Positions 52,719 to 61,847 of a stretch of DNA of 64,000 nt are shown piece after piece. Under the pieces are notes generated by a model, which saw nothing but the letters and a program-made list of their open reading frames with translations, searched no databases and was not told where the DNA came from. The translations under genes and the position numbers were made by a program. This stretch comes from Pseudoalteromonas luteoviolacea NCIMB 1944 (GTDB taxonomy: Bacteria; Pseudomonadota; Gammaproteobacteria; Enterobacterales; Alteromonadaceae): assembly GCF_001625565.1 (NCBI RefSeq), contig NZ_AUXS01000086.1:35823-99822 (forward strand). Direction: 5' to 3'. Position 1 is the first letter of the stretch; each line of letters begins with the position of its first letter.

Positions 52719-53855
52719 CTAAAGGCCAATCGACTTTCCAATAACTTCTTGCAACACTTCACTGGTGCCACCATAAATTTTCTGCACTCTGCTATTTACC
52801 CAATGTTTCCCCATGCTGGAGTCACTCATGTAACCCGAAGCGCCATGTAACTGCATGCACTGCTCAGCCACTTTAACCTGCAAATTGGTTGTCCATAGCT
52901 TGGCTCGAGCCGCGTCATCGACATTGAGTTTTTTGCGATTAAACTTGTCAATCGCATCATTGAGATAGATCCGAGCAATTTTGACTTCGGTATCTAAATT
53001 GGCGAGTGTGAACTTATTGTGTTGCAAAGAGCCAATGGGTTGACCAAATGCAATACGGTTTTTGCTGTATTCCAGCGTCTCTTTCAATATGGTTTCAGCG
53101 GTGGCCACCGCCACCGATGAAATGCTTAAACGCTCTCGAGTCATGGCCGTCATAAAATAGTAGCTGCCCATGTTTTCACGGCCAATTAGGTTGTCTGCGG
53201 GCACATGACAATCCTCAAAATAAAGCGCAGCAGTATCACTGGCGTGCCACCCTAACTTCTTCAACGCGGCACCGCGTGTAAAACCATTCAAACCTCGTTC
53301 AAGGGCCAATAAGCTCAGCCCTTGACCGCGCTGACCGCTGCCCGTTTGTACCGCGGTTACCACGATGTCTGCATTGACGCCATTGGTAATATAGGCCTTG
53401 CTCCCATTGACGACATATTTTTCACCGTCCCGCACTGCTGTGGTCTTTATCTCTGTTGAGTCAGATCCGCCCCCAGGTTCAGTGGTGGCAATCGCTGCCA
53501 CTTTTTCACCACTACACAGCGCTGGCAACCAGCGTCTTTTTTGTTGCTCTGTGCCATGTGCATTGATGTAACTGGCCAGAACATCGTTGTGTGAAATAAT
53601 GATAGGTGCTGTCAGTCCAGCGCTGATAAGCTCTTCTGTCAGTATCACTGTATGCGAAATGCCCTTGCGACCTTGACCGCCATACTCGGGGTCAATCTCC
53701 ATACCAAGCAACCCAGCTTCACCCAGCTTTTTCCAAAATGAGCGATCCACTAATCCCTGTTGCTCCCACTGAGCTTGATAGGGCACTGCTTCCCGTTGCA
53801 AAAAATCTCGGCAGTATTCTCTAAACTCGTTGTACGAATCGATATCTTTACTCAC
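52719..53855 (-). CDS. holD: Acyl-CoA dehydrogenase-like flavoprotein
   Basis: A 378-residue FAD enzyme of the acyl-CoA dehydrogenase family. Motifs: AIATTEPGGGSDSTEIKT, YVVNGSKAYITNG, the C-terminal arm QLHGASGYM, and the catalytic Glu in IYGGTSEVLQE. In holomycin biosynthesis the homologue (HlmB) is one of the flavin enzymes that oxidise the cysteinyl-cysteine intermediate on the NRPS. It acts on carrier-bound peptide rather than CoA esters in that context. It lies 18 bases upstream of holE and 19 bases after holC. Confidence 0.9.
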   Translation of the reverse strand: MSKDIDSYNEFREYCRDFLQREAVPYQAQWEQQGLVDRSFWKKLGEAGLLGMEIDPEYGGQGRKGISHTVILTEELISAGLTAPIIISHNDVLASYINAHGTEQQKRRWLPALCSGEKVAAIATTEPGGGSDSTEIKTTAVRDGEKYVVNGSKAYITNGVNADIVVTAVQTGSGQRGQGLSLLALERGLNGFTRGAALKKLGWHASDTAALYFEDCHVPADNLIGRENMGSYYFMTAMTRERLSISSVAVATAETILKETLEYSKNRIAFGQPIGSLQHNKFTLANLDTEVKIARIYLNDAIDKFNRKKLNVDDAARAKLWTTNLQVKVAEQCMQLHGASGYMSDSSMGKHWVNSRVQKIYGGTSEVLQEVIGKSIGL

Positions 53856-53873
53856 TGCTATCCCCTCGCTTCT

Positions 53874-54617
53874 TTAACATACCGGTTGCTCAGACATTAA
53901 CCCTTGCAACATTTCGCGCTCCACCACGTCCCAATTGTCATAAATTGCAAAATGGTCCCCAGCCACTTCTACGTGTTTCGTTCTGCCTGTGGAGTGTTCC
54001 TGCCAGGCAAAGACATCCTGCTCTGGCACATCAAAGTCTTTTGACGCGGTGATCAGGGTTAGTGGCTGCTTAACTCGCATGTGTTTTAACGCGCTAAACT
54101 GGCTTTTCACTGTGTAGTCACTGCGCAGCTGCTTGATCAGCCGGTTGGCAATCATAGGTTGATTAAGCACCGCTTCGGGGGTGCCTTTATCTCTTCTGAT
54201 TTTTTCCAAGATCGCTTCATCGCTCAGCAAATGCAGATTTTCCTGCGCTTGCACGCAGGGGGCTGGCGAGGCAGAAATGATACTGAATGTCGGTCGCATC
54301 CCGTATTTACGCTCTAGCAATTGGTTTACTGCCATGCTGATCACGCCACCAAAGCTATGCCCAAATGTGATCCAATCCTGACACTGCTCTTGTGTACTGA
54401 GATAGTGCAAATGTAACGCATCGGCGAGTGTATTCACTAATTCGTCCAGCTCTTGAATGTGTGGCTTACCGCCTAAAGCCCCTCTGCCAGGGATCTCAAT
54501 CGCTTTGAACAGCAGCAAAGGCTGTTGCTGTGCATACTTACTCCACGCATTATATACCGCAGCCCCAGCGCCCAAGTGCGGAAAGGCGTACACCACTCTT
54601 TTTTTGTCCACACTCAT
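53874..54617 (-). CDS. holC: Type II thioesterase
   Basis: A 247-residue alpha/beta-hydrolase thioesterase. The nucleophile is Ser88 in FGHSFGGV; the Asp is in TASKDFDVP and the His in VAGDHFAIYD. The N-terminal AFPHLGAGAAVYNAW is typical of RifR-type enzymes. It may free stalled carrier domains, or release the dithiolopyrrolone precursor, as HolA has no thioesterase domain. Its start overlaps the stop of holB by 4 bases. Confidence 0.92.
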   Translation of the reverse strand: MSVDKKRVVYAFPHLGAGAAVYNAWSKYAQQQPLLLFKAIEIPGRGALGGKPHIQELDELVNTLADALHLHYLSTQEQCQDWITFGHSFGGVISMAVNQLLERKYGMRPTFSIISASPAPCVQAQENLHLLSDEAILEKIRRDKGTPEAVLNQPMIANRLIKQLRSDYTVKSQFSALKHMRVKQPLTLITASKDFDVPEQDVFAWQEHSTGRTKHVEVAGDHFAIYDNWDVVEREMLQGLMSEQPVC

Positions 54618-56239
54618 TGTAGTGCTCCTACTTTTAAACTATTGGCGATCCGCTCCGCTACCATGATGGTGGTCAAATTGGTTGGCATCGACGGGACACG
54701 CGGGAATAACGAGGTATCGGCAACCGTGATCCCTTCTAGGCCATGGAGCTTGCCCTGTTCATCGGCGGCTGTGCCCGCTTGTCCGGGCTCACCCATACAC
54801 ACAGTGCCAGAGGCATGCCAACCAGGATTCACCAAGTTTTTCATCGCATTGTGCATAACAACGTCATTGTTGATCATGGAGTCAGACCAGATAGGGATGT
54901 CCTCTAGACAGTCCGCAAGTTTCTCATGCCTTATCACCGACCAGATCTTTCTCACTCCGCCTATCAGGCGTTTAATATCCTCTTCATGTTGGCGAATTGG
55001 AAAATCAATCACAGGGCTGGTTTTTGCACATGTCGTTTCGATAAACACCCGGCCACGCGCCTGAGGCCGCATCAACATCACCGAGGCGCCCATAAGCATG
55101 GTATCTTCACCTTGTTGACTAAATCGCGGCACCGTTTTACTACTCACATTGTTGAGCAGACCAATCTGCACATCAATTTGACTGTCATGACCACTGGGTA
55201 ATCGGGCGGCGACCTGACGCCATGGAGAGCCACTGGTGCATAGCGCTTGTTTGGGCTTGGCCCATAACACCACGGCACTGTGATCTTGTAAGTTGCCTCC
55301 CACAGCTGGTAAATCAGCCACCACAGGAATACCAAGCTTGTCTAGATGGGTCGCATCCCCCACGCCTGAACGCTGTAAAATTGCCGCGCTGCCAATCGCG
55401 CCAGCACAGAGCACCACCTGTTTCCCCTGTAGTTCACGCGCTGAGTTGCCTTGTAGCACCCTGACCCCGGTCGCTTTGTTTCCCGAAAACTGCACATGAG
55501 AGACCATCACATCGGTTAAAACATGGAGGTTTTTGCGCTCTCGCATAGGTTCAAGATAAGAGCGATACACATCCAATCGCTCAGCTTCACGGCCAACATT
55601 GGAAGGCACCAACCCGACACCTGTTTGCTCACCGTGATTTAAATCTTCAGTATAGGGAATGTGATATTCTTGACAGATCTGCGAGAAGAGCACATCCAGT
55701 GGGTGCAGCTCAGCCTCAGAAGGTCGCCGGATCCGCAAGTATCCATCTTTACCATGGCGGTCGGTGTCACCAAAATCCGCATCAGCTTCTAAATGATCAA
55801 ACCAAGGTTTTACCTTATCCCATTGCCAGTTTGGACAACCCAGTTCAGCCCATGTGTCAAAATCACTGGGAAACCCGCGCAGCGCCACAGCGCCATTGAC
55901 CGCTGATGAACCGCCCATCACTTTGCCCGCTTTGTAACCAAATAACTTATCCGGTACACGCTTACCCGGTTTCGCGGGCACCTCAGGCTGTTCTGACATG
56001 AAGCGGTTACTGCCACTGAGGTTCGCTTCATAATCCCAATTATACCCGTCCAAAACCAGTTGAGAGGCATCTCTTAACGGGCTATTTTCCTCGTTTGCAT
56101 CGGAGTCCTGACCTGCCTCAATTAATAATACCGAGACCTGCTCATCTTCAGACAATCGAGCAGCCATGACACACCCGGCCGTTCCGCCCCCAATAACAAT
56201 GTAATCAAAAACTTGATTGTGCACTTCGTCGCTGTACAT
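54614..56239 (-). CDS. holB: GMC-family FAD oxidoreductase
   Basis: A 541-residue glucose-methanol-choline oxidoreductase. FAD-binding FDYIVIGGGTAGCVMAARL near the N-terminus, GKVMGGSSAVNGAV, VVLCAGAIGSAAILQRSGVG, and the C-terminal catalytic region HASGTVCMGE with the His of the family. In the holomycin cluster HlmD is the counterpart; it shares in the multi-electron oxidation of the Cys-Cys chain. I choose ATG 56239 (MYSDEVHN) with AAGGA 7 bases ahead; the frame runs 18 codons further back into the end of holA. With holD and holG it makes up the flavin set of the pathway. Confidence 0.92.
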   Translation of the reverse strand: MYSDEVHNQVFDYIVIGGGTAGCVMAARLSEDEQVSVLLIEAGQDSDANEENSPLRDASQLVLDGYNWDYEANLSGSNRFMSEQPEVPAKPGKRVPDKLFGYKAGKVMGGSSAVNGAVALRGFPSDFDTWAELGCPNWQWDKVKPWFDHLEADADFGDTDRHGKDGYLRIRRPSEAELHPLDVLFSQICQEYHIPYTEDLNHGEQTGVGLVPSNVGREAERLDVYRSYLEPMRERKNLHVLTDVMVSHVQFSGNKATGVRVLQGNSARELQGKQVVLCAGAIGSAAILQRSGVGDATHLDKLGIPVVADLPAVGGNLQDHSAVVLWAKPKQALCTSGSPWRQVAARLPSGHDSQIDVQIGLLNNVSSKTVPRFSQQGEDTMLMGASVMLMRPQARGRVFIETTCAKTSPVIDFPIRQHEEDIKRLIGGVRKIWSVIRHEKLADCLEDIPIWSDSMINNDVVMHNAMKNLVNPGWHASGTVCMGEPGQAGTAADEQGKLHGLEGITVADTSLFPRVPSMPTNLTTIMVAERIANSLKVGALQ

Positions 56240-56252
56240 TGCGCTTTCCTTA

Positions 56253-59200
56253 TTATTCTTCTGTCTCGTTGTCCTTGTGGATGAGTTGGGCAAAATACTG
56301 AATATTTGAGTTCATAAATAGCCCTTCCACGATCTCTTGTTCGGTATCTGTGTTAATACCAAATTGCTCTCTGATCGTGCCGATTAGCGCCACTGCATGT
56401 AAGGAGTCTCCGCCAATATCGAAAAAGCCGCTGGTCACATCGACCGAATCATGCTGAAGTTGTTTGATCCAGATATCTAAAAGTGCAGCTTCAATTTCAT
56501 TGCCCGCTTGCACACTCTGCTCCGCCTCATTGTCCAGATCTTGCCAAGGGCTAGGCAGTTCGTTGTGACTTATTTTTCCGTTGCTGGTAAGTGGCATCGC
56601 ATCCAACACAATATAATAAGACGGGATCATATAGTTGGGGAGTTCACGCTGGGCTAGGTTTCGCAACTGGGTTTGCAACGCATCATGATCTAACTCAGCT
56701 TGAGGCTTATCAGATACAATCCATGCGACGATATGCCTCTGTCCTGTTCTCGGGTGCGCGGGTGCCCCCACCACAACATGACTAATGTGTTCATGCTCCA
56801 ATAAACACACTTCCACTTCACCAAGTTCAACTCGATAGCCGTTGATTTTTACTTGATTGTCTTCTCGCCCTAAAATCTCAATGTAGCCATCGGCGATGTA
56901 TTTTCCTAAATCACCAGTTTTATACAAGCGCTCTCCCGTTACTGGATGGTCAAAAAAGCGCTGGGCAGTTTTTTCTTTATCGCCAAGATACCCTTGTGCA
57001 ACCCCTTCACCGGCAATGTACAGCTCACCTGTCACCCAACGCGGGCAGTGAGACAGCCACTCGTTTAATACATGGAAACGCTGGTTTGCCAATGGTTTTC
57101 CGTAAGGAATACTCGACCATTTGTCATCAACGGCTTGAATAGGGTAGAAAATAGACCATATCGACCCTTCGGTTGCGCCGCCCAAACTGATAACCTCACA
57201 GTGCGGCAGCACGTCTTTGATTCGATCGGGTAAATCAACCGGGATCCAGTCACCACTCATCAATACCAATCTGAGTTTGGACTGAGACAAATTGCTGGTG
57301 TTTTTGTCTACTAACGCTTTCATTGGTGCCGGAACACTGTTCCAAATTGTCACGTCATGTTCGATCAGCTCTTCATACCACAGCAGCGGATCTTGTGCCG
57401 ACTCAGGCTTGCCAAAGACAACCCGTCCTCCGGCACCAAGTACGCCAAAGTAATCGTATACAGATAAATCAAATCCAGCCGGGGCTACGGACAGTACCGC
57501 ATCATCGCTGCTAACATTAAAACGACGATTAATATCTATTACCGTATTGGCGGCGTTGCGATGGGAGATCATCACCCCTTTGGGCTCTCCGGTGGACCCC
57601 GATGTGAAGATCACATACGCCAAATCATCCAGTTCGGGAACGGGGTGCGACATAGTTGATGCCGTCTGCGCAGCATCATATCCGAATAAATCACAGTGTG
57701 GGATATCACTGAGCTGTTTAAAATCAGCTAAGGTATTTGTATCTCCAACCACGCCTTTGGCATCACAGCGCTCTAGTAATTTCACTTTTCTGGCACTGGG
57801 AAGATTTGGGTCTATGGCCACATAAGCAGCTCCTGATAACAACACACCGACTATCGCAATGACCAGATCTGGGCCCTGTTGCTGGGTGACGGCCACTATA
57901 TCATTGGCGCAAATATTGACATTGCGACCGATCTGATTGGCGATCCACTGGGCTTTATTAAGCAGCTCTGAGTAAGTGACTTGGCGATCACCTTGTACCA
58001 AGGCGACCTGATCAGGATGCTTGTGCGCTGCGTTCAATACTAAATCTTGAAGTAAAGTCGGGTTGAGCGCTATCTCCGTGTCATTTGCTTGCTGCCGGGC
58101 ACTGGCATCATGCTCAGGTAAATCAACGACCTCCCCTTGCTTATCAAGCAGCTTTGCATCGTTGGCGCAGGCATTTAATAGCGTCAGATAAGCCTCTTGC
58201 ATCTCCTGGATCATGCCGTCTGGGAATAACTCTTCAACATAGTTCCAGTTTATCGTTACTTGTCCTTGCTCATAGGTCAGCTGATTTTCTAACCACAGCT
58301 GTGGCGTTGTATTGCTCATATATCGACTGTGAATGCCTGGCCAAGAAGGGCTTTTCACCACTTCTTGTAGGTCATAGTCGAGTGTATTACTAAATACCAC
58401 AGGAAATGAAGCCGCACGATTTGATTGACTTTGCTTTGTCAGCGCTCTTAGCACCTTGATGCTATTGTGGGACGAGTGTAAGCGATTGTTGATGATGGAT
58501 GACTGTAAGGCCAGCAATCGCTGTGAAAATGTCTCGTTTTGTCCCCCCTCGATAGGCAATAGTACAGGTTGTAAAAAGTTACCCACCGTGTGTTCTATAC
58601 CTTCGAAATAGGGCCGACGACTCATCTGAGTCACGGTCAAAGTGAAATCCTGTGCCTTTGACCACTGCCGAACCACCTCAGCATAGGCACCAAGAAATAA
58701 GGCCTCGAGTGTCATTCCGCCACTGTTTGCAACGACGCGGAGTTGCTCAATGAACGTTGCTGGCAAAGCTTTAGATAAACGACAAAACCGGGGCTGAGAC
58801 AGTAAGCTAGGCGCCTTTTTTAACGGCATTTCTGGTGCTTGTGGTAGTGTATTGAGTTTATCTTCCCAGTATGCAGCATCTTTTCGACCTTGCGCTTGAT
58901 CAGTGAGTAACGATTCACAATTTAAGTAATCGCTGAAGCTAGGTCGTGATTGTGTGCTCACAGTACCAGTTTGATAGTGGCCAAACCAATCTTGTAGCAC
59001 CAGGTATACGCTGTGCATATCGACAAAGATCAAATCAAAATAGATTGCTAGGCGCACCAAGCCCGTGTTCAGGCGAATGGCCTTGATCACAAAAGAAGGG
59101 GCGTTATCTAAAGGTAATAATGTGCTCTCTAGCTCATGGCGATGTGCAGCCAATGCGGCCTGCTGCTCATGCTGTTCTAAACCAGACACATCCAGTATTT

Positions 59201-59618
59201 CAATTTGGTAGGGCGACACCTGTTCAAGCACTTTTTGTTGACCATCACCGCTTAATACCGCGCGTAACATAGGATGCAATGAGATCACATGATTGAGTGA
59301 AGTCGTTAATGCGTCAACGTCCGCATCTTCAACATCGATCTCAATATAGAAATTGCTAGAGCGACCACCTAACTCAACGCCTGGATTTCGACCGATCACA
59401 TACGCATATTGAATATCAGACAAACTAAAAGGAATTGAACTGTCAGTGCTGACATGCCCTTTTAGGTGCGCTTCATCTAAGGGTAGCTTCCCCTCTAATA
59501 ATGCACGTACGTGTTGTGCAAAAAGAGCGGCATTACCATCGGTTACTTCGAGAGCAGAGCTCAAGTGGATTTCACTATTTTTTAATTGAATTCGTTGCTT
59601 AAATGCATCCATGTTCAT
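56253..59618 (-). CDS. holA: Single-module NRPS, cyclisation-adenylation-carrier (HolA)
   Basis: A 1,121-residue NRPS. The heterocyclisation domain (about 1-450) shows the DxxxxD motif in YFDLIFVD (about 191-197) in place of the HHxxxDG of condensation domains. The adenylation domain (about 520-1010) has YVIFTSGSTGEPKGVM, GGATEGSIWS, YKTGDLGKY, NGYRVELGEVE and PLTSNGK. A carrier domain ends the protein with Ser1072 in DIGGDSLHAV. It should activate cysteine and use it twice to make a Cys-Cys dipeptide, as HlmE does in holomycin. The start is the ATG at 59618; an earlier TTG frame has no ribosome binding site. It is the first gene of the hol operon. Confidence 0.94.
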   Translation of the reverse strand: MNMDAFKQRIQLKNSEIHLSSALEVTDGNAALFAQHVRALLEGKLPLDEAHLKGHVSTDSSIPFSLSDIQYAYVIGRNPGVELGGRSSNFYIEIDVEDADVDALTTSLNHVISLHPMLRAVLSGDGQQKVLEQVSPYQIEILDVSGLEQHEQQAALAAHRHELESTLLPLDNAPSFVIKAIRLNTGLVRLAIYFDLIFVDMHSVYLVLQDWFGHYQTGTVSTQSRPSFSDYLNCESLLTDQAQGRKDAAYWEDKLNTLPQAPEMPLKKAPSLLSQPRFCRLSKALPATFIEQLRVVANSGGMTLEALFLGAYAEVVRQWSKAQDFTLTVTQMSRRPYFEGIEHTVGNFLQPVLLPIEGGQNETFSQRLLALQSSIINNRLHSSHNSIKVLRALTKQSQSNRAASFPVVFSNTLDYDLQEVVKSPSWPGIHSRYMSNTTPQLWLENQLTYEQGQVTINWNYVEELFPDGMIQEMQEAYLTLLNACANDAKLLDKQGEVVDLPEHDASARQQANDTEIALNPTLLQDLVLNAAHKHPDQVALVQGDRQVTYSELLNKAQWIANQIGRNVNICANDIVAVTQQQGPDLVIAIVGVLLSGAAYVAIDPNLPSARKVKLLERCDAKGVVGDTNTLADFKQLSDIPHCDLFGYDAAQTASTMSHPVPELDDLAYVIFTSGSTGEPKGVMISHRNAANTVIDINRRFNVSSDDAVLSVAPAGFDLSVYDYFGVLGAGGRVVFGKPESAQDPLLWYEELIEHDVTIWNSVPAPMKALVDKNTSNLSQSKLRLVLMSGDWIPVDLPDRIKDVLPHCEVISLGGATEGSIWSIFYPIQAVDDKWSSIPYGKPLANQRFHVLNEWLSHCPRWVTGELYIAGEGVAQGYLGDKEKTAQRFFDHPVTGERLYKTGDLGKYIADGYIEILGREDNQVKINGYRVELGEVEVCLLEHEHISHVVVGAPAHPRTGQRHIVAWIVSDKPQAELDHDALQTQLRNLAQRELPNYMIPSYYIVLDAMPLTSNGKISHNELPSPWQDLDNEAEQSVQAGNEIEAALLDIWIKQLQHDSVDVTSGFFDIGGDSLHAVALIGTIREQFGINTDTEQEIVEGLFMNSNIQYFAQLIHKDNETEE

Positions 59619-59999
59619 AATATAACTTCGCACCAATAAAGATTATCTTGTTCATTTTGAGTAAACGCTGACGGCCTATCTACTCACACCAGTAAAGCAT
59701 TAGCTAACAAATTTTTGCGCTCACCACTTAGCATCACTGCCAGTGTTCACATCCATATTGCTGAAGCAGAGGATACTGCCACTACATCCGTCTCACTGTA
59801 CGCGCCTAGACAACACAGTGCTTACAAAAAGCACCTGCTCCCTTAAACGACAACTAACTAAGCTTTGTTTAAAGCGGGGAAACCCCACTTGTCAAAGTTT
59901 TCACTTTATAAAAAGGCTATCTAAACTAGCGGACATCACTACCCCATCTCTGGTGTATGCCACATTTTGTGTGGCCAACTTGTATCCGCCTACCAAGCC
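59619..59999. other. Intergenic region upstream of holA
   Basis: About 380 bases likely to contain the holA promoter. The plus-strand frame at 59743-60003 shows no family resemblance and is not listed as a gene. I could not place a confident promoter or operator. Confidence 0.45.
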
Positions 60000-60383
60000 T
60001 TAACTCGTCGGTTCCAATACCTTACGAAAACCGCATCGGGTTTCATAATAAATCGGGTTCAAAAAAGCCAGTGGCCCTCTGAGTTTATCTAATTCGCTTT
60101 TTGGACCATGTACCTCATAGCGAAATATTGTCGCCAAGTGCATAGCCTGGCGATTTAACTCATCAATATTTTGCAAATGCGCCAAGACGCCTTCTGCGTC
60201 TTCATAGCACTCCTGGCAATGACCCTTGTTACCATCAAAAGAAAAAATGTAATGCATACATTTTGGCTCATTAGCCGTCTTGGCAATGAACTTATCACAA
60301 AACTCTAAAAACTCGGCCACATGTTTATCTGGGATCTCAAAATAGGGCTTTGTAGACACACATGTTTCATTGTTGACCAGCAT
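60000..60383 (-). CDS. Small dimeric alpha-beta-barrel (ABM-like) protein, candidate TmlZ
   Basis: A 127-residue protein with the look of the antibiotic-biosynthesis-monooxygenase fold: YFEIPDKHVAEFLEFCDKF, CMHYIFSFDG, HLQNIDELNRQ and IFRYEVHGPKSELDKL. Such proteins act as cofactor-free oxygenases, cyclases or epoxide-opening enzymes. The stop of tmlW and its ATG share bases (TAATG), so the two are made together. In mupirocin a Rieske oxygenase (MupW) and a small partner (MupZ) make the tetrahydropyran ring; this gene is a good candidate for the partner, but I do not recall MupZ well enough to name it firmly. It has four Cys in the middle third, which is unusual. Confidence 0.75.
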   Translation of the reverse strand: MLVNNETCVSTKPYFEIPDKHVAEFLEFCDKFIAKTANEPKCMHYIFSFDGNKGHCQECYEDAEGVLAHLQNIDELNRQAMHLATIFRYEVHGPKSELDKLRGPLAFLNPIYYETRCGFRKVLEPTS

Positions 60384-61795
60384 TACTCGCCTCCTAGCTT
60401 TTTATTCATGTACAGGTTCAATGCATGGTGAAAGTGCTTGATCCGCGACTCATGATAGTCACTTAGATACACTTCCTGATCAGGTCCTGACAGCAAGCCG
60501 CCATGCATATTCTCAATATTCACCATATCTTGGTCGTACACATGACCCAGCCAGTCTTCCAAAACGCCAGCTTCTTCATAGGTATCACCCGAAGCCATAT
60601 GAACCGTCTCCACAGCGGGAGACTCAACTTGGCTTTTCGGCTTATCTTCAAGAAAAAAGATATCGAAAATACATTGGCTGTGGTCATTTTTATTTGGCCT
60701 AAAGCGCAAAATAATCGGTAGCGTGATCCCGCGGAACAAAATGATATTCGGAAACAAGGTGTATTGCAGTACATCCAGAGCCTCTGCATCGGATAGATGC
60801 ATATGGTCTTTGCCCGTTTTTAATGTGTGCTGGGCGCGCATAATATCTGCCATATATTGCCGAGCCGTTACCCCTTGGCCTAACTGGGGGGACGGTGTAT
60901 CTGGATTGCCAAGATGCACGTTGTAATGGAAGTGATCCATGATCTCCTGCTCGGTCAGCTTTTCTCGGCCTTCACTGACTTGCAATCCAACGGCGTGAAA
61001 GCTTCTCGATATATGACGGACGCCCGGAAATGTATCATATTGCAATATATCGCTAAGATGCGCCCATGTATGACCATGAGTCTCGTGGGCATGCAATCCT
61101 TCCATAAAGGATTCCATGACAGTTTTCCAATTTGCAGGTAACACTTGCTGGCTATGTTTTACAACAACTTGCTCGCCATAAAAGTTATTTGCAAGCTGCT
61201 CAGGCAAAATTTCTAGATAGGATTTAAGAGACTCAGCATCTGGGTCCATATTAATAAACACAAAGCCATCCCATACATCAACACGCACTTCTAGCAGTGG
61301 CATCGACTTCTTTTCTATTTTGGAAAAATCCCACTCATACGGAATTTCCGTCAATTCGCCTTCTAGAGACCAAGTGAAACCATGATACGGACATCTGATG
61401 CATTGCACACTGGTGTTATGCTCAACCAGTTTACGTCCTCGATGGCGACAGGAGTTATAATATGCCTTGATTACCTTAGTCTCACTCAAGCTTTGCGGCT
61501 CATCGTCCGAAACGCGCACAACTATCAAGGATAGGTGGCCTATCTCATAGACAAAGGTATCCCCCTCTTCAGGGATATCTTCGACCCGGCACGCCATTTG
61601 CCAGACCCGCGACCACACTTTTTTCATCTCCAAATCATGGTATTCAGCTTCGGTATAGCGGGCTTTAGAGATAGAGTGAAAATCATATTGCGCCGAAGAG
61701 TGCGTATGCATATCCTCCGGCGGGGCAATTTTATCGGTTGCGATCACATCCTGATAACTTGTATATTTGCCGTTTTTTGGTGCCAATTTATTCAT
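60383..61795 (-). CDS. tmlW: Rieske non-haem iron oxygenase, alpha subunit (MupW-like)
   Basis: A 470-residue oxygenase. Rieske cluster ligands are Cys116 and His118 (SCRHRG) and Cys135 and His138 (RCPYHGF). The mononuclear iron site probably uses the His residues of MEGLHAHETHGH around 235-245. MupW oxidises the C8/C16 region so that the tetrahydropyran ring can form; TmlW should do the same in marinolic acid. The electron donor is likely TmlT; no beta subunit or dedicated reductase is visible, so a host reductase may be used. It is upstream of, and overlaps, the small ABM-like gene and lies 53 bases after tmuB. Confidence 0.92.
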   Translation of the reverse strand: MNKLAPKNGKYTSYQDVIATDKIAPPEDMHTHSSAQYDFHSISKARYTEAEYHDLEMKKVWSRVWQMACRVEDIPEEGDTFVYEIGHLSLIVVRVSDDEPQSLSETKVIKAYYNSCRHRGRKLVEHNTSVQCIRCPYHGFTWSLEGELTEIPYEWDFSKIEKKSMPLLEVRVDVWDGFVFINMDPDAESLKSYLEILPEQLANNFYGEQVVVKHSQQVLPANWKTVMESFMEGLHAHETHGHTWAHLSDILQYDTFPGVRHISRSFHAVGLQVSEGREKLTEQEIMDHFHYNVHLGNPDTPSPQLGQGVTARQYMADIMRAQHTLKTGKDHMHLSDAEALDVLQYTLFPNIILFRGITLPIILRFRPNKNDHSQCIFDIFFLEDKPKSQVESPAVETVHMASGDTYEEAGVLEDWLGHVYDQDMVNIENMHGGLLSGPDQEVYLSDYHESRIKHFHHALNLYMNKKLGGE

Positions 61796-61847
61796 GTTGC
61801 AACTCTGATTCTTGCTAATTCTGATAATAGTGAAAAGGTGTCATAGA

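Noticed and set aside
59743..60003. 86-residue plus-strand frame upstream of holA
   Set aside because: No ribosome binding site and no recognisable family; lies in a promoter region.
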